Positions 21,575-29,808 of a DNA stretch of 64,000 bases are shown here, piece after piece. The notes under the pieces were generated by a model. It searched no databases. It was not told the DNA's origin and worked only from the letters and a program-made list of their open reading frames with translations. The position numbers were made by a program, and so were the translations under genes. The stretch is from Streptomyces sp. NBC_01298 (GTDB lineage Bacteria; Actinomycetota; Actinomycetes; Streptomycetales; Streptomycetaceae): positions 6,448,001 through 6,512,000 of the forward strand of contig NZ_CP108414.1 in the NCBI RefSeq assembly GCF_035978755.1. Reading direction: 5' to 3'. Numbering within the stretch: the first letter of the stretch is position 1; each line of letters starts with the position of its first letter.

Positions 21575-23503
21575 CTACCTCAACACCCCCGCCTTCGAAC
21601 CGTCCGTGAGCTTGCCCGTCAGTTCCACCTGCGCGCCCGCCGGAGCCTTCACCGCCAGCCGGTTGCCCACCGCGACCCCGCTCACCTGGCCGCCGCCCAC
21701 GGTCAGCGAGGAGAACTGCGCACTGCCCGCCGCCAGGACGTACCACTGCCCGGCCTTCGACTTCCACAGCACCCCGGCCAGCACCCGCGGCTCCCGCGGC
21801 CCGCACGCCGGCGAGCCCTCCGCCTTCGCCGCCTGGGCCGCCAGCGGGGCGCCCGGGGCCAGGAACTGTGCCTGCACCCGGTCCGCCGTGCCCTGCCAGG
21901 TCTCCGCCCGGGTGCACAGCCAGGTCGCCGTGCCGTCGCCCTCCGGCAGCGGCTGCTTCGCGTACGTCCACGCGTTGACCGTGCGCACCCCGTGCGAGCG
22001 CACCGAGGGCAGCAGGCACGCGATCCGCGACCAGTCGCCCAGCTCCGCGCCCTCCGTCACGTTCCGCTCGGCGCCCGGCGCCCCCGAGGTCAGCCGGGCC
22101 GGCGTCAGTTCGCCCAGGTCGGTGAAGAGCCGGGTCGCGCCGTCACCGGTCACCGCGAGCGCGTTCCAGCTCGTACAGGTGCCCTCCGGGGCGGGGCTCG
22201 GCACCGGCGGGGTGACCCCGTCCGCCGTCAGCTCCAGTCCCGTCGGGGCGTCCCCCGGCTTCAGCAGGTCCCGCTGGGTCGCGGCCGTCACCCAGGGGGC
22301 CGTCAGGTAGCGGACGTTGCCGTCGACCCGGCTGAGCACCAGGGCCGCCGCCGTGTCCGCCGAGGCGCCGTCGGTCCGGGCGAAGTCGAGGGCGGCGATC
22401 TCGGTGCCGGAGCGCGGTTCGGCGTACCGGGCCACGCGCAGGCCGTCGTAGAGCAGGACCACGACGGCCTGGTCGACGGTCCCGGCGAACAGCAGCTGCG
22501 GGGGCCCCATCGGCGGTCCGGACGGGGTGCCGGGGGTGGCCGAGACCACGACCGTGCGGCCCGGCCGGGCCCAGACGGCCAGCGCCCGCCGCAGCAGCGC
22601 GGCATCGTCCACGCGGTCGCCGCGCGCGGGCCAGCCGGAGTAGCCGGTACGGGAGGACGTGCGCCAGACCGTGGGCGCGACCCGGACCAGCTGCCCGGGG
22701 TCCAGGGCCTGCTCCGCCGCGGCGTTCCTCGCGTAGAGCGGGGCGGCGGCCCCCTCGGCCCCCCATCCGCCGCCGGGCAGCGAGAGCAGCACCCCGCCCA
22801 CGGCCAGCGCGATCCCGGCGGCGATCCCGGCCCGCACCAGCCGTCGGCGGCGCAGCAGGTCGGTGGGCCGGGCCTGGAGCACGCAGGGGTCGAACTCGGG
22901 TGAGGCGAACAGCTCGTCGGTCGACGGATCCCCGGACTCCGCGACGGCGGCGGCCGGGTTGACCACCCCCGCCTCGGCCAGCACCCGCAGCACCTCCGGC
23001 TCGGGCAGCCGCTCCAGCGCCCGCAGGACGCACGCGGCCCGGCCCGGCCCGTCGAGGGTGGCCAGCCACTGGTCGAGCGCCAGCTCCTCGGCCCCGCCCG
23101 AGCGCGGGAACAGCCGCAGCCCCCACACCTGGGGGAGCACCGGCGGCAGTTGGGCCCGCCGGGGCAGCGCGCGGAACGTCAGCGGGATCCCCGCCTCCAG
23201 CGCGGCCCGCAGCACGCGCAGCCGTACGTACGCGTACCCGGACTCGGGACCCGCCCCGCCCCGCTGTCCCGGCACCCCGCCCTGCACCGCCGCCTGCGCG
23301 GCGGCAGCCCCGTCCCGCCGCCCGCGCGGCAGGGCGCGCTGGGCCAGCGAGTGGGCGGTGAGCACCCGGCGGTTCCGGCCGAGGGCGGGCGGCAGCACCA
23401 GATAGGCCAGCCGGACCAGCCGGGGATAGTGCTCGACGATGGCGGCCTCGGCCTGCTCGACATCGGGGGAGAGGGGGCGGGTGGCGGTATCCGGCGCAGT
23501 CAC
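21575..23503 (-). CDS. Single-pass membrane protein with sigma-like N-terminal region
   Basis: I do not recognise this 642-residue protein by name. Residues about 20-190 look like the cytoplasmic part of an ECF sigma-type factor: VEQAEAAIVEHYPRLVRLAY recalls sigma region 2, and LATLDGPGRAACVLRALERL followed by LPEPEVLRVLAEAG recalls region 4. One membrane helix follows the basic LLRRRRLVRAG (IAAGIALAVGGVLLSL, about 225-245). The remaining 390 residues should be extracytoplasmic and rich in beta structure, with four cysteines that could form disulfides (GTCTSWNA, IACLLPS, WLCTRAE, PACGPRE). The start is GTG. No anti-sigma gene is adjacent. It could be a signalling or cell-envelope protein in which the sigma-like part has lost promoter recognition. 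Confidence 0.7.
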   Translation of the reverse strand: MTAPDTATRPLSPDVEQAEAAIVEHYPRLVRLAYLVLPPALGRNRRVLTAHSLAQRALPRGRRDGAAAAQAAVQGGVPGQRGGAGPESGYAYVRLRVLRAALEAGIPLTFRALPRRAQLPPVLPQVWGLRLFPRSGGAEELALDQWLATLDGPGRAACVLRALERLPEPEVLRVLAEAGVVNPAAAVAESGDPSTDELFASPEFDPCVLQARPTDLLRRRRLVRAGIAAGIALAVGGVLLSLPGGGWGAEGAAAPLYARNAAAEQALDPGQLVRVAPTVWRTSSRTGYSGWPARGDRVDDAALLRRALAVWARPGRTVVVSATPGTPSGPPMGPPQLLFAGTVDQAVVVLLYDGLRVARYAEPRSGTEIAALDFARTDGASADTAAALVLSRVDGNVRYLTAPWVTAATQRDLLKPGDAPTGLELTADGVTPPVPSPAPEGTCTSWNALAVTGDGATRLFTDLGELTPARLTSGAPGAERNVTEGAELGDWSRIACLLPSVRSHGVRTVNAWTYAKQPLPEGDGTATWLCTRAETWQGTADRVQAQFLAPGAPLAAQAAKAEGSPACGPREPRVLAGVLWKSKAGQWYVLAAGSAQFSSLTVGGGQVSGVAVGNRLAVKAPAGAQVELTGKLTDGSKAGVLR

Positions 23504-23625
23504 GTTCAGCAGAACGAGCGAATGGTCGGATGGTCACCGGGTCCCAGCGCGCGTGTTCGGACCAGATCCGGCCGGGGGACGCGCCGGGGGCTCGCCGGGC
23601 GGTCACCGGGGGCCCGCCGGGGGAC

Positions 23626-24441
23626 TCAGACGGTCAGGCGGGCCCGCAGCGCCTCGACCGTCTCGTCGGAGACGCCGAGGCCCTCGCGCACGTACTTCTC
23701 CATCGAGCCGTAGCGCGTGTTCACCTCGTCCAGCGCGGCCTCCAGGTAGGAGGGGAAGACGCCGATCAGCGCCAGCGCGATGTCCGGGTCGCCGCCGGCC
23801 GCCGTGAAGCCCTCGATCATCGGGGCGAAGGCGATCCGCACCGCCGGATTGACCGACAGGTACTCGCTCATCACCGTCTCGTCGTCCGCGCCGAGCAGCG
23901 ACAGGATCACGGTCGCGCCCCAGCCCGTGCGGTCCTTGCCCGCCGTGCAGTGGAAGAGCAGCGGCCCCGACTGCGGGTCGGCGAGCTCGGTGAGCAGCAG
24001 CCGGTACGCGGACTGCGCGGAGGCGGAGCTGACCAGGGAGCGGTAGAGGCTGGTGAACAGGGCCTGCGCCTTGCCGCCGCCCAGGTGCTCCTCCGCGATC
24101 ACCGGGTCGGACAGGAGCTCCTTGAGCTGGGCGGCGGGAATCTTCCCGGGGCCGCCGTCGCCCCCGGTGTCGGCCGCCAGCTTGTCCGCCAGGGCGTCGG
24201 CTATGAGCAGCCGGGCGCCGGCCGGCACCTGGTCGGGGTGTGCGCCGCGCTCCACGTCGGTACGGAAGTCGATGACGGTGCCGATGCCCAGCGCGGCCAC
24301 CGCCGGGTCCGCGTCGAGGTCGAGCCGGTCGAGCTGGCCGGAGCGCAGCACGAGACCCGGGCGGACGGTGCGGCCCCCGGCGAGCGGGGTGCCGCCGAGG
24401 TCCCGGAGGTTGGCGACGGTCTTGGCGGGAGTGGCGGTCAT
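23626..24441 (-). CDS. Tyrosine/phosphoinositide phosphatase (Y_phosphatase3 type)
   Basis: This 271-residue protein is a dual-specificity-like phosphatase of the family that includes mycobacterial PtpB. It begins with the family signature VANLRDLGG, contains IDFRTDVERG, and has the P-loop HCTAGKDRTG with catalytic C165 and R171. Length and order match the family. In bacteria these enzymes dephosphorylate phosphotyrosine or phosphoinositides. The gene stands between a membrane protein and a divergent Met/His-rich membrane gene. Its upstream region holds three copies of a TGATCrGAGA direct repeat. Confidence 0.9.
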   Translation of the reverse strand: MTATPAKTVANLRDLGGTPLAGGRTVRPGLVLRSGQLDRLDLDADPAVAALGIGTVIDFRTDVERGAHPDQVPAGARLLIADALADKLAADTGGDGGPGKIPAAQLKELLSDPVIAEEHLGGGKAQALFTSLYRSLVSSASAQSAYRLLLTELADPQSGPLLFHCTAGKDRTGWGATVILSLLGADDETVMSEYLSVNPAVRIAFAPMIEGFTAAGGDPDIALALIGVFPSYLEAALDEVNTRYGSMEKYVREGLGVSDETVEALRARLTV

Positions 24442-24815
24442 CGTGGCGGCTCCAACGTGATCAGAGAGACATGAGAAGCGTGATCGGAGAATCGAATGAT
24501 CGGAGAAACGGGATGGCTCGGGGCGAAGCGCGCTGGGTGACGCGTGTCATCCATATGATTTTCGGAGATTTCGCTCCGGAAAGGTAATCGGCGGCCGGCG
24601 CGACGCCGAGCCCGAGCCCGCGCCCGAGCTCCAGGGCCACCAGGTGCCCGGCATCGGTGAAGGTCCGCCCCCGCCGCTGCTCCACCAGCGAGCCGGACCG
24701 TGCCCGTGTACACCGCGCTCGGCGGGGCCGTCAAGGGCAGGGGGCTCATCGCACCATGATCGGCCACGGGGGTGCCGTCCGGCGAGGCGGGGAACCGTGC
24801 AAATATTCGCTGGTC
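24442..24815. other. Divergent intergenic region with direct repeats
   Basis: No confident gene. The half nearest the phosphatase is AT-richer than average and contains the TGATCGGAGAA direct repeats. A minus-strand frame here (24461-24685) has a coding-like start (EQRRGRTFTDAGHLVALELG) but degenerates over the repeat region, so I do not call it; it could be a gene remnant. Confidence 0.5.
24458..24507. promoter_or_regulatory. Three direct repeats upstream of the phosphatase gene
   Basis: TGATCAGAGAG at 24458 and TGATCGGAGAA at 24481 and 24497 lie 17-66 bases before the phosphatase start. Spacings of 23 and 16 bases fit binding to neighbouring helical faces. They are a candidate operator. 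Confidence 0.45.
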
Positions 24816-25565
24816 ATGTCACACAGCCCCGCGCCGATGCGCGCCACGCGGGCCGCGCTCTTCGCGGCGGTGGCCGTCGCACTGGGTGCGGCGGGGCATT
24901 CGTACATGTCCGGTACGGACCTTCCCGCCCTGGGTCTTCTGTCCGCATTCGGGCTGACCGGTGCTCTCGCCTGGCTCTCCGCCGGGCGCCGGCGCGGACC
25001 GCTCCCCATCGCCGCCGCACTGCTCGCCGTACAGGCGGTCCTGCACCTCGTCTTCTCCGCCTCGGCCCCGGCGGGCGGCGGACACCAGGCGGGCATGGAC
25101 ATGGGTACGGGTACGGGTACGGGCAGCGGGGCGGATGCCATGCCCGGCATGCACGGCGCGCCCTCCATGGACGGCATGCACGGCATGGACGCCATGAGCG
25201 GGATGGCCGGCATGGGGGACATGGCCGCGGGCCACGCCCACGACGGGCTCGGCATGATCGCCGCGCACGCACTCGCCGGGCTGTTCTGCGCGCTCTGGCT
25301 GGCCTGGGGCGAGGCCGCCGTCTTCCGGCTCGCCGCCGCCCTCGCGGCCGGGGCGCTGCTCGCCGCCCGGCCGCTCTCCCGGGTCCTCGCCCTGCTCCGG
25401 GCGCGCGTGCTCCCCGTACCGCCGGCGCGGTCGCCGCGGCCCACCGGGTACCCGCGGCCGCGGACCCTGCGCGGGGCCGTGCACGCGCACACCGCCGAGC
25501 GGCGCGGGCCGCCCGCGCGCGCCCGGATCCGTATCACGGCCCCCGGCCGTCCTGCCCGCGCCTGA
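24816..25565 (+). CDS. Met/His-rich integral membrane protein
   Basis: The 249-residue protein has several membrane helices (AALFAAVAVALGAAGHSYM, PALGLLSAFGLTGALAWL, PIAAALLAVQAVLHLVFSA, MIAAHALAGLFCALWLAWGE). Between the third and fourth is a loop of about 60 residues packed with Met, His and Gly (MPGMHGAPSMDGMHGMDAM and AAGHAHDG). Such loops bind copper in CopB- and PcoD-like systems. A PepSY-domain membrane protein follows on the same strand, a pairing seen with copper or reductase systems. I chose the ATG giving MSHSPAPMR, because upstream codons look non-coding. The copper role is inferred from composition and neighbour only. Confidence 0.75.
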   Translation: MSHSPAPMRATRAALFAAVAVALGAAGHSYMSGTDLPALGLLSAFGLTGALAWLSAGRRRGPLPIAAALLAVQAVLHLVFSASAPAGGGHQAGMDMGTGTGTGSGADAMPGMHGAPSMDGMHGMDAMSGMAGMGDMAAGHAHDGLGMIAAHALAGLFCALWLAWGEAAVFRLAAALAAGALLAARPLSRVLALLRARVLPVPPARSPRPTGYPRPRTLRGAVHAHTAERRGPPARARIRITAPGRPARA

Positions 25566-25582
25566 CCTGACGGCGCACCCTC

Positions 25583-25648
25583 CCGGGGCCTGTCGTCAAA
25601 GTGCCGTCTGCCTCCGGGCGACGACGGCACTTTGACGACAGGCCCCGG
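25583..25648. repeat. Perfect 26-bp inverted repeat (MITE-like or terminator)
   Basis: The arms open CCGGGGCCTGTCGTCAAA and match their complement over all 26 bases, with a 14-base centre. The element begins 18 bases after the stop of the Met/His-rich protein, between two genes of the same direction. It could end or attenuate the first transcript, or be the two ends of a small mobile element; I recall GGCCTGTCGTCAAAG as a sequence met repeatedly in Streptomyces. Confidence 0.7.
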
Positions 25649-25708
25649 TGAGGAGCGGGCGAGACCTGGGGCCGCTCACCCATGTCTTCGCCAATACCTA
25701 GGACACCC

Positions 25709-27199
25709 ATGTCTCTCGACGAGGTCGGGCAACTCCGCGCAGCGGACCCAGACGCACCCGAATCCGCTGCCGCCGAGTCCGCCCCCACCCGCAAGCCCGG
25801 TACCTGGGCCGCCCTGCGGCCGCTGCTGCTGCGCCTGCACTTCTACGCCGGGGTGCTCATCGCCCCGCTCCTGCTCGTCGCCGCCACCACCGGGCTGCTC
25901 TACGCCGGTTCCTGGCAGGCCGAGAAGATCCTCTACGCCGACCAGCTGACGGTCGACCGGGGCGGCGCGAGCGCGCAGCCGCTCGGTGCCCAGGTCGCCG
26001 CGGCCGAGAACGCCGCCCCCCAGGGCACGGTGACGGCCGTCTGGCCCGCGCCGGAGGCCGATGCCACCACCCGGGTGATCATGGAGAGCCCGGGACTCGC
26101 CGAGGGCGAGACCCTCACCGTGTTCGTCGATCCGTATACGGCCGAGGTCCGCGGAAAGCTCACCACCGTCGGTGACGCGCTGCCCCTGCGGGCCTGGCTG
26201 AGCGAGTTCCACGCCAGCCTCCACCTGGGGGAGTTCGGCCGGAACTACAGCGAGCTCGCCGCGAGCTGGCTGTGGGTGGTCGCGCTCGGCGGGCTCGCGC
26301 TGTGGAGCGGCCGCAAGCGGGCCCGTAAGGCCGGCCGTGCCGCGCTCGTCCTGCCCGACCGCACGGCGACCGGCCGCCGCAAGACCCTGTCCTGGCACGG
26401 CTCCGTCGGCGTCTGGATCGTGGTCGGCCTCGTCGGCCTCTCCGTCACCGGCCTGACCTGGTCGCGGTACGCCGGGGAGAACATCGAGGTGCTCAAGGAC
26501 GGACTCGGCGGGACCACCCCGGCCGTGGCCGCCAAACTTCCCGGCGCCCCGGCCGCCGACGCGGGCGGCGAGCACGCCGGGCACGGCGCGGCCGGCGGCG
26601 ACCAGGCGGCGGCGCCCGCCCCGTCGGCGCCGGTGGATGCCATCGGCATAGACGGAGCGGTGGCGGCGGCCCGGTCCGCCGGGGTCACCGAGTCGCTGCG
26701 GATCACCCTGCCCGCCGAGGGCAAGGGGTACGTGGTCAAGGAGCAGGACAAGCAGGTGCCGGTGCACCTGGACGCGGTCGCCGTGGACCCCGCCGACGGC
26801 CGGGTCATGGACGAACTCCGCTTCGCCGACCACCCGCTGCTCGCCCAGCTCACCCGCTTCGGCATCGACCTGCACATGGGCCTGACCTTCGGGCTCGCCA
26901 ACCAGCTGGCCCTGGCCGCGCTGGCGGTCCTGGTGATGTGCATGGTCATCTGGGGCTACCGCATGTGGTGGCTGCGCCGCCCGACCAAGGAGCGCACGCT
27001 CTCGGCCGGCCGCCCCCAGCCGCGCGGGGCCTGGCGGAAGCTGCCGGTGACCGTGCTGCTCCCGCTGGCCGCGGCGACGGCCGTGGTCGGCTGGTTCGTC
27101 CCGATGCTGGGCATCAGCCTGCTGGTGTTCCTGGCGGGGGACCTGGTGCTGGGCTTCGTCGCGTCGAGGCGCGGGGCCGGGGCCGGGGCCGGCGCCTAG
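25709..27199 (+). CDS. PepSY-domain membrane protein (PepSY_TM family)
   Basis: This 496-residue integral membrane protein has the PepSY_TM layout: a first helix (LHFYAGVLIAPLLLVAATTG), an extracytoplasmic PepSY-like domain (VFVDPYTAEVRGKL), helices with SELAASWLWVVALGGLALW and SVGVWIVVGLVGLSVTGL, a second external PepSY region (VDPADGRVMDELRF), then LHMGLTFGLANQLALAALAV and WGYRMWWLRRP. Histidine-rich EHAGHGAAGGDQ lies in the external loop. Relatives act as membrane flavin or metal reductases or in copper and iron uptake. I chose the ATG preceded by AGGA; an in-frame ATG at 25682 is possible. It follows the Met/His-rich protein and probably works with it. Confidence 0.85.
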   Translation: MSLDEVGQLRAADPDAPESAAAESAPTRKPGTWAALRPLLLRLHFYAGVLIAPLLLVAATTGLLYAGSWQAEKILYADQLTVDRGGASAQPLGAQVAAAENAAPQGTVTAVWPAPEADATTRVIMESPGLAEGETLTVFVDPYTAEVRGKLTTVGDALPLRAWLSEFHASLHLGEFGRNYSELAASWLWVVALGGLALWSGRKRARKAGRAALVLPDRTATGRRKTLSWHGSVGVWIVVGLVGLSVTGLTWSRYAGENIEVLKDGLGGTTPAVAAKLPGAPAADAGGEHAGHGAAGGDQAAAPAPSAPVDAIGIDGAVAAARSAGVTESLRITLPAEGKGYVVKEQDKQVPVHLDAVAVDPADGRVMDELRFADHPLLAQLTRFGIDLHMGLTFGLANQLALAALAVLVMCMVIWGYRMWWLRRPTKERTLSAGRPQPRGAWRKLPVTVLLPLAAATAVVGWFVPMLGISLLVFLAGDLVLGFVASRRGAGAGAGA

Positions 27200-27215
27200 A
27201 GCGTGCTCCGGGGGG

Positions 27216-27239
27216 CGGGGTTCCCCGAGGGGAGCCCCG
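27216..27239. terminator. Hairpin between convergent genes
   Basis: The 11-bp arms CGGGGTTCCCC and GGGGAGCCCCG pair with one G-T wobble. It sits between the PepSY gene and the kinase gene, which read toward each other, so it can serve both. Confidence 0.55.
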
Positions 27240-27254
27240 GCCCGCCCGGCGGCA

Positions 27255-29048
27255 TCAGCCGATCTTCCAGAGCGTGAGCGTGGTGACGTAGTCGGGCATG
27301 GGGCCGTAGGTCCCCTTGCTCGGGTCCTGGATCACGTCGGTGATGCGGATCATCGCCAGGTTGTTCTCACTGGTGACGGTGCACAGCACGGTGCCCTTCG
27401 TGATCGTCTTGCCCTCCTTCAGCTCGACCCTGCCCACGCTGGAGGTCAGGGTGTTGGTGGCGACGGCCTCGCGGCACTCCTCCGGCGTGGTGCCCGGGCT
27501 CTTGCCCGCGGCCGTCAGGAAGCGCAGGTCGGCGTCGCCCCAGTTCTGGTAGGTGAGCTCCATTCCCTGGGTCTTCCCGATGGCTCCCTTCGGGAAGATC
27601 TGCGGAGCGTCCAGGTCGACGTGGGTTCCCGTGTTCCCGGAGGGCCCGCGCAGGGTGAAGGGCTTGTCCTGGAACACGGGGGTGTACGCGGCCTTCGGCG
27701 GGGCGGAGGCCGAGGGCGAGGTCTTCGGCGCGGAGGGGGCCTTGGCCGGGTCCGAGGGCTCGGGAGCGGCCGGGGCCTCCTGCCCGGCGGCGGGCGTCTT
27801 GGCGCCGTCCTCGGAGCCGTCCTCGTCCAGCAGCCAGACCGCGCCGGCGCCGGCGAGGACGGCCAGCACCAGGGAGGCGGCGATGAGCCCGCCCCGGAAG
27901 CCCTTCGGCGCCGGAGCGGGGGCCGGAGCCCGATTCGGGCTCGGACCCGGGGCGGGCGTCGGGCGGTTCGGCCGCGGCGGCCCCGCGGGCCGGGGCGGCG
28001 CGAACGCCGTGTCCGCGGCGTGCACCCCGCCGAAGGCACCGGCCGTCCCGGTACCCGCACCTGTACGGGCGGGGCCGAAATCACCGGCACCCGCACCCGC
28101 ACCCGCGTCCGCCACCGTCGGCGTCGGCGGATTCTCCGCCGCCCGCACCCGGCGGGCGATCTCCTGCCCGACCGGCTCCGGGAGCCAGCCGTCGAAGTCG
28201 TTCAGCGGTCGCCCGGCGAACAGTTCGCACATCGCGGCCAGCTCGTCCGTACCGATCCGCTCCGCCGGGTCCGCCGTCAGGCAGCGCTCCAGCAGCGGCT
28301 TCAGTTCGGTCGGGTAGCCGCTCAGGTCCGGAGGCAGCCGGTCGGTGTTGGCGATCCGCACGCCGAGGGCCGTGGCCCCGCCCTCCCCGTACGGGTGCCG
28401 CCCGGTGGCCGCGACCGCGGCGATGAGGCCGACCGCGAACAGGTCGCTCGCGGTGGTGACTTCGGCGCCCAGCGCGTGTTCGGGGGACATGTACTGCGGA
28501 GTGCCGATGACCCCGCCGGTGCGGGTGAGCTGCGTGCTGTCGGTGGCCCGGGCGATCCCGAAGTCGATGACGTACGGCCCGGCCGCGCCGAGCAGCAGGT
28601 TGGCGGGCTTCAGGTCGCGGTGCACGACGCCCGCGGCGTGGATGGAGCCGAGGGCCCGCGCCGTGCAGCCGATCAGCTGGAAGACGGCGGGGAGCGGGAG
28701 CGGACCGTAGGCGCTCAGGGCGTCGTGCAGCGACAGCCCCGGTACGAACACCGAGGCGAGCCAGGGCGAGGCGCCCGTGGTGTCGTGGTCGAGGACCGGT
28801 ACGAGGTGATAGCCCTGCACCCGGCGCGCGGCCCGCACCTCCTGCTCGAACCGGCTGCGGAAGTCGGGGTCCTGCCCGAACTCCCGGCGGATCAGCTTCA
28901 GCGCGACGGGCTGCCCGCCGCGCGTGTGCGAGAGGTAGACGGTGCCCATGCCGCCCTCGCCGATCCGGGCGATCAGCCGGTAGCCGGCGGTCTCGCGGGG
29001 GTCCTGGGGCTCAAGTGGGGCAAGTACGCTGCCGGTTCCGATGGTCAC
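27255..29048 (-). CDS. Membrane-anchored Ser/Thr protein kinase (PASTA-less)
   Basis: This 597-residue Hanks-type kinase has an N-terminal catalytic domain at about residues 22-275. Landmarks are the glycine loop GEGGMGTVYL, K51 in VALKLI, HRDLKPANLL with D145, DFGIARA with D162, GTPQYMSPEH in the activation segment and SDLFAVGLI. A Pro/Ala/Gly-rich linker of about 85 residues leads to one membrane helix (LIAASLVLAVLAGAGAVWLL). The external domain (about 180 residues) has no PASTA repeats. It ends in a beta-rich region with a cysteine pair (EECREAVA and GTVLCTVTS), so the signal it senses is unknown. The start is GTG. It reads away from the winged-helix gene terminator on the same strand. Confidence 0.92.
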   Translation of the reverse strand: MTIGTGSVLAPLEPQDPRETAGYRLIARIGEGGMGTVYLSHTRGGQPVALKLIRREFGQDPDFRSRFEQEVRAARRVQGYHLVPVLDHDTTGASPWLASVFVPGLSLHDALSAYGPLPLPAVFQLIGCTARALGSIHAAGVVHRDLKPANLLLGAAGPYVIDFGIARATDSTQLTRTGGVIGTPQYMSPEHALGAEVTTASDLFAVGLIAAVAATGRHPYGEGGATALGVRIANTDRLPPDLSGYPTELKPLLERCLTADPAERIGTDELAAMCELFAGRPLNDFDGWLPEPVGQEIARRVRAAENPPTPTVADAGAGAGAGDFGPARTGAGTGTAGAFGGVHAADTAFAPPRPAGPPRPNRPTPAPGPSPNRAPAPAPAPKGFRGGLIAASLVLAVLAGAGAVWLLDEDGSEDGAKTPAAGQEAPAAPEPSDPAKAPSAPKTSPSASAPPKAAYTPVFQDKPFTLRGPSGNTGTHVDLDAPQIFPKGAIGKTQGMELTYQNWGDADLRFLTAAGKSPGTTPEECREAVATNTLTSSVGRVELKEGKTITKGTVLCTVTSENNLAMIRITDVIQDPSKGTYGPMPDYVTTLTLWKIG

Positions 29049-29168
29049 GACGGAAAAGCCTACGTCAGGGACCCCGGCTGATCAGCACGGATGTGCGAGG
29101 AAATCCCCTTTGTGGAGGCCCGAGTTGGACCGTCCGACCTCCGACCTCCGACCTCTTCTGGTCCGGCC

Positions 29169-29202
29169 CGGGCCCGTACTCCCCCTCGCCAGTACGGGCC
29201 CG
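29169..29202. terminator. Terminator hairpin of the winged-helix regulator gene
   Basis: Perfect 12-bp arms CGGGCCCGTACT and AGTACGGGCCCG with a 10-base loop lie 13 bases after the regulator stop (minus strand). There is no U-tract, as usual in Streptomyces. Confidence 0.7.
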
Positions 29203-29214
29203 CCGCCGTTCCGG

Positions 29215-29808
29215 TCAGGGGGCGTACTTGTACCCGACGCGGCGCACGGTCTGGATCGCGCCGCGGTGGGCGGCGCCCAGCTTGCGGCGCAGCCGTGCGA
29301 CGTGGACGTCGACCGTACGGCCGTCGCCGACGTGGCCGTAGCCCCAGACGGTGGTCACGAGCTGGTCGCGGCTGTGGACCCGGTGCGGGTGTGCGACCAG
29401 GTGGGCCAGCAGCTCGAACTCCAGGTACGTCAGGTCCAGGACCTCGCCGTCCACCTCGGCGGTGCGCTGCGCCGGGTCGATGCGGACCAGGGCGTCCCCG
29501 GTGACGGCCGCCGCGCCCGGGGCCGGGGCGGCGGGAACGGACTGCGGGGAGAAGGCGATCGGCGGCTGCTGGTCGGCCGGTACGAGCACCAGGTAGCCGA
29601 CCATCGGCGGCTGGCCGGGGAGGCTGGGCAGGGTGTGCGCGGGGGCGGGCAGCCAGGTGGCGCCGGGCGGCAGGAAGTCCACGACGCGCGCCACCTCGTC
29701 GCGGTCCACGGCCCGCAGGCGGTGGCGCGGACTGGGCGGGAAGCTCGGGTAGGTCAGGGGAGAGGTCGCAGCGGAGGCGGCAGAAGCGAAGGAACGGGTG
29801 TTAGCCAT
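29215..29808 (-). CDS. Winged-helix regulator (OmpR/PhoB-type DNA-binding domain, no receiver)
   Basis: The 197-residue protein ends in a complete OmpR-type winged helix (about residues 105-197): LTYLEFELLAHLVAHPHRVH, then SRDQLVTTVWGYGHVGDGRT, DVHVARLRRKLG and IQTVRRVGYKY. The N-terminal 100 residues are Pro/Ala-rich and do not form a phosphorylatable receiver, so it is an orphan regulator, not a two-component partner. It is close to glnII and to a Ser/Thr kinase gene downstream, which suggests control by kinase phosphorylation or by a bound partner (inference). A short Cys-containing frame lies upstream in the leader. Confidence 0.88.
   Translation of the reverse strand: MANTRSFASAASAATSPLTYPSFPPSPRHRLRAVDRDEVARVVDFLPPGATWLPAPAHTLPSLPGQPPMVGYLVLVPADQQPPIAFSPQSVPAAPAPGAAAVTGDALVRIDPAQRTAEVDGEVLDLTYLEFELLAHLVAHPHRVHSRDQLVTTVWGYGHVGDGRTVDVHVARLRRKLGAAHRGAIQTVRRVGYKYAP

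Noticed and set aside
24461-24685. Minus-strand frame with EQRRGRTFTDAGHLVALELG
   Set aside because: Only the first half looks coding; it runs over the direct repeats and promoter of the phosphatase gene and has no ribosome-binding site, so I treat it as a possible remnant.
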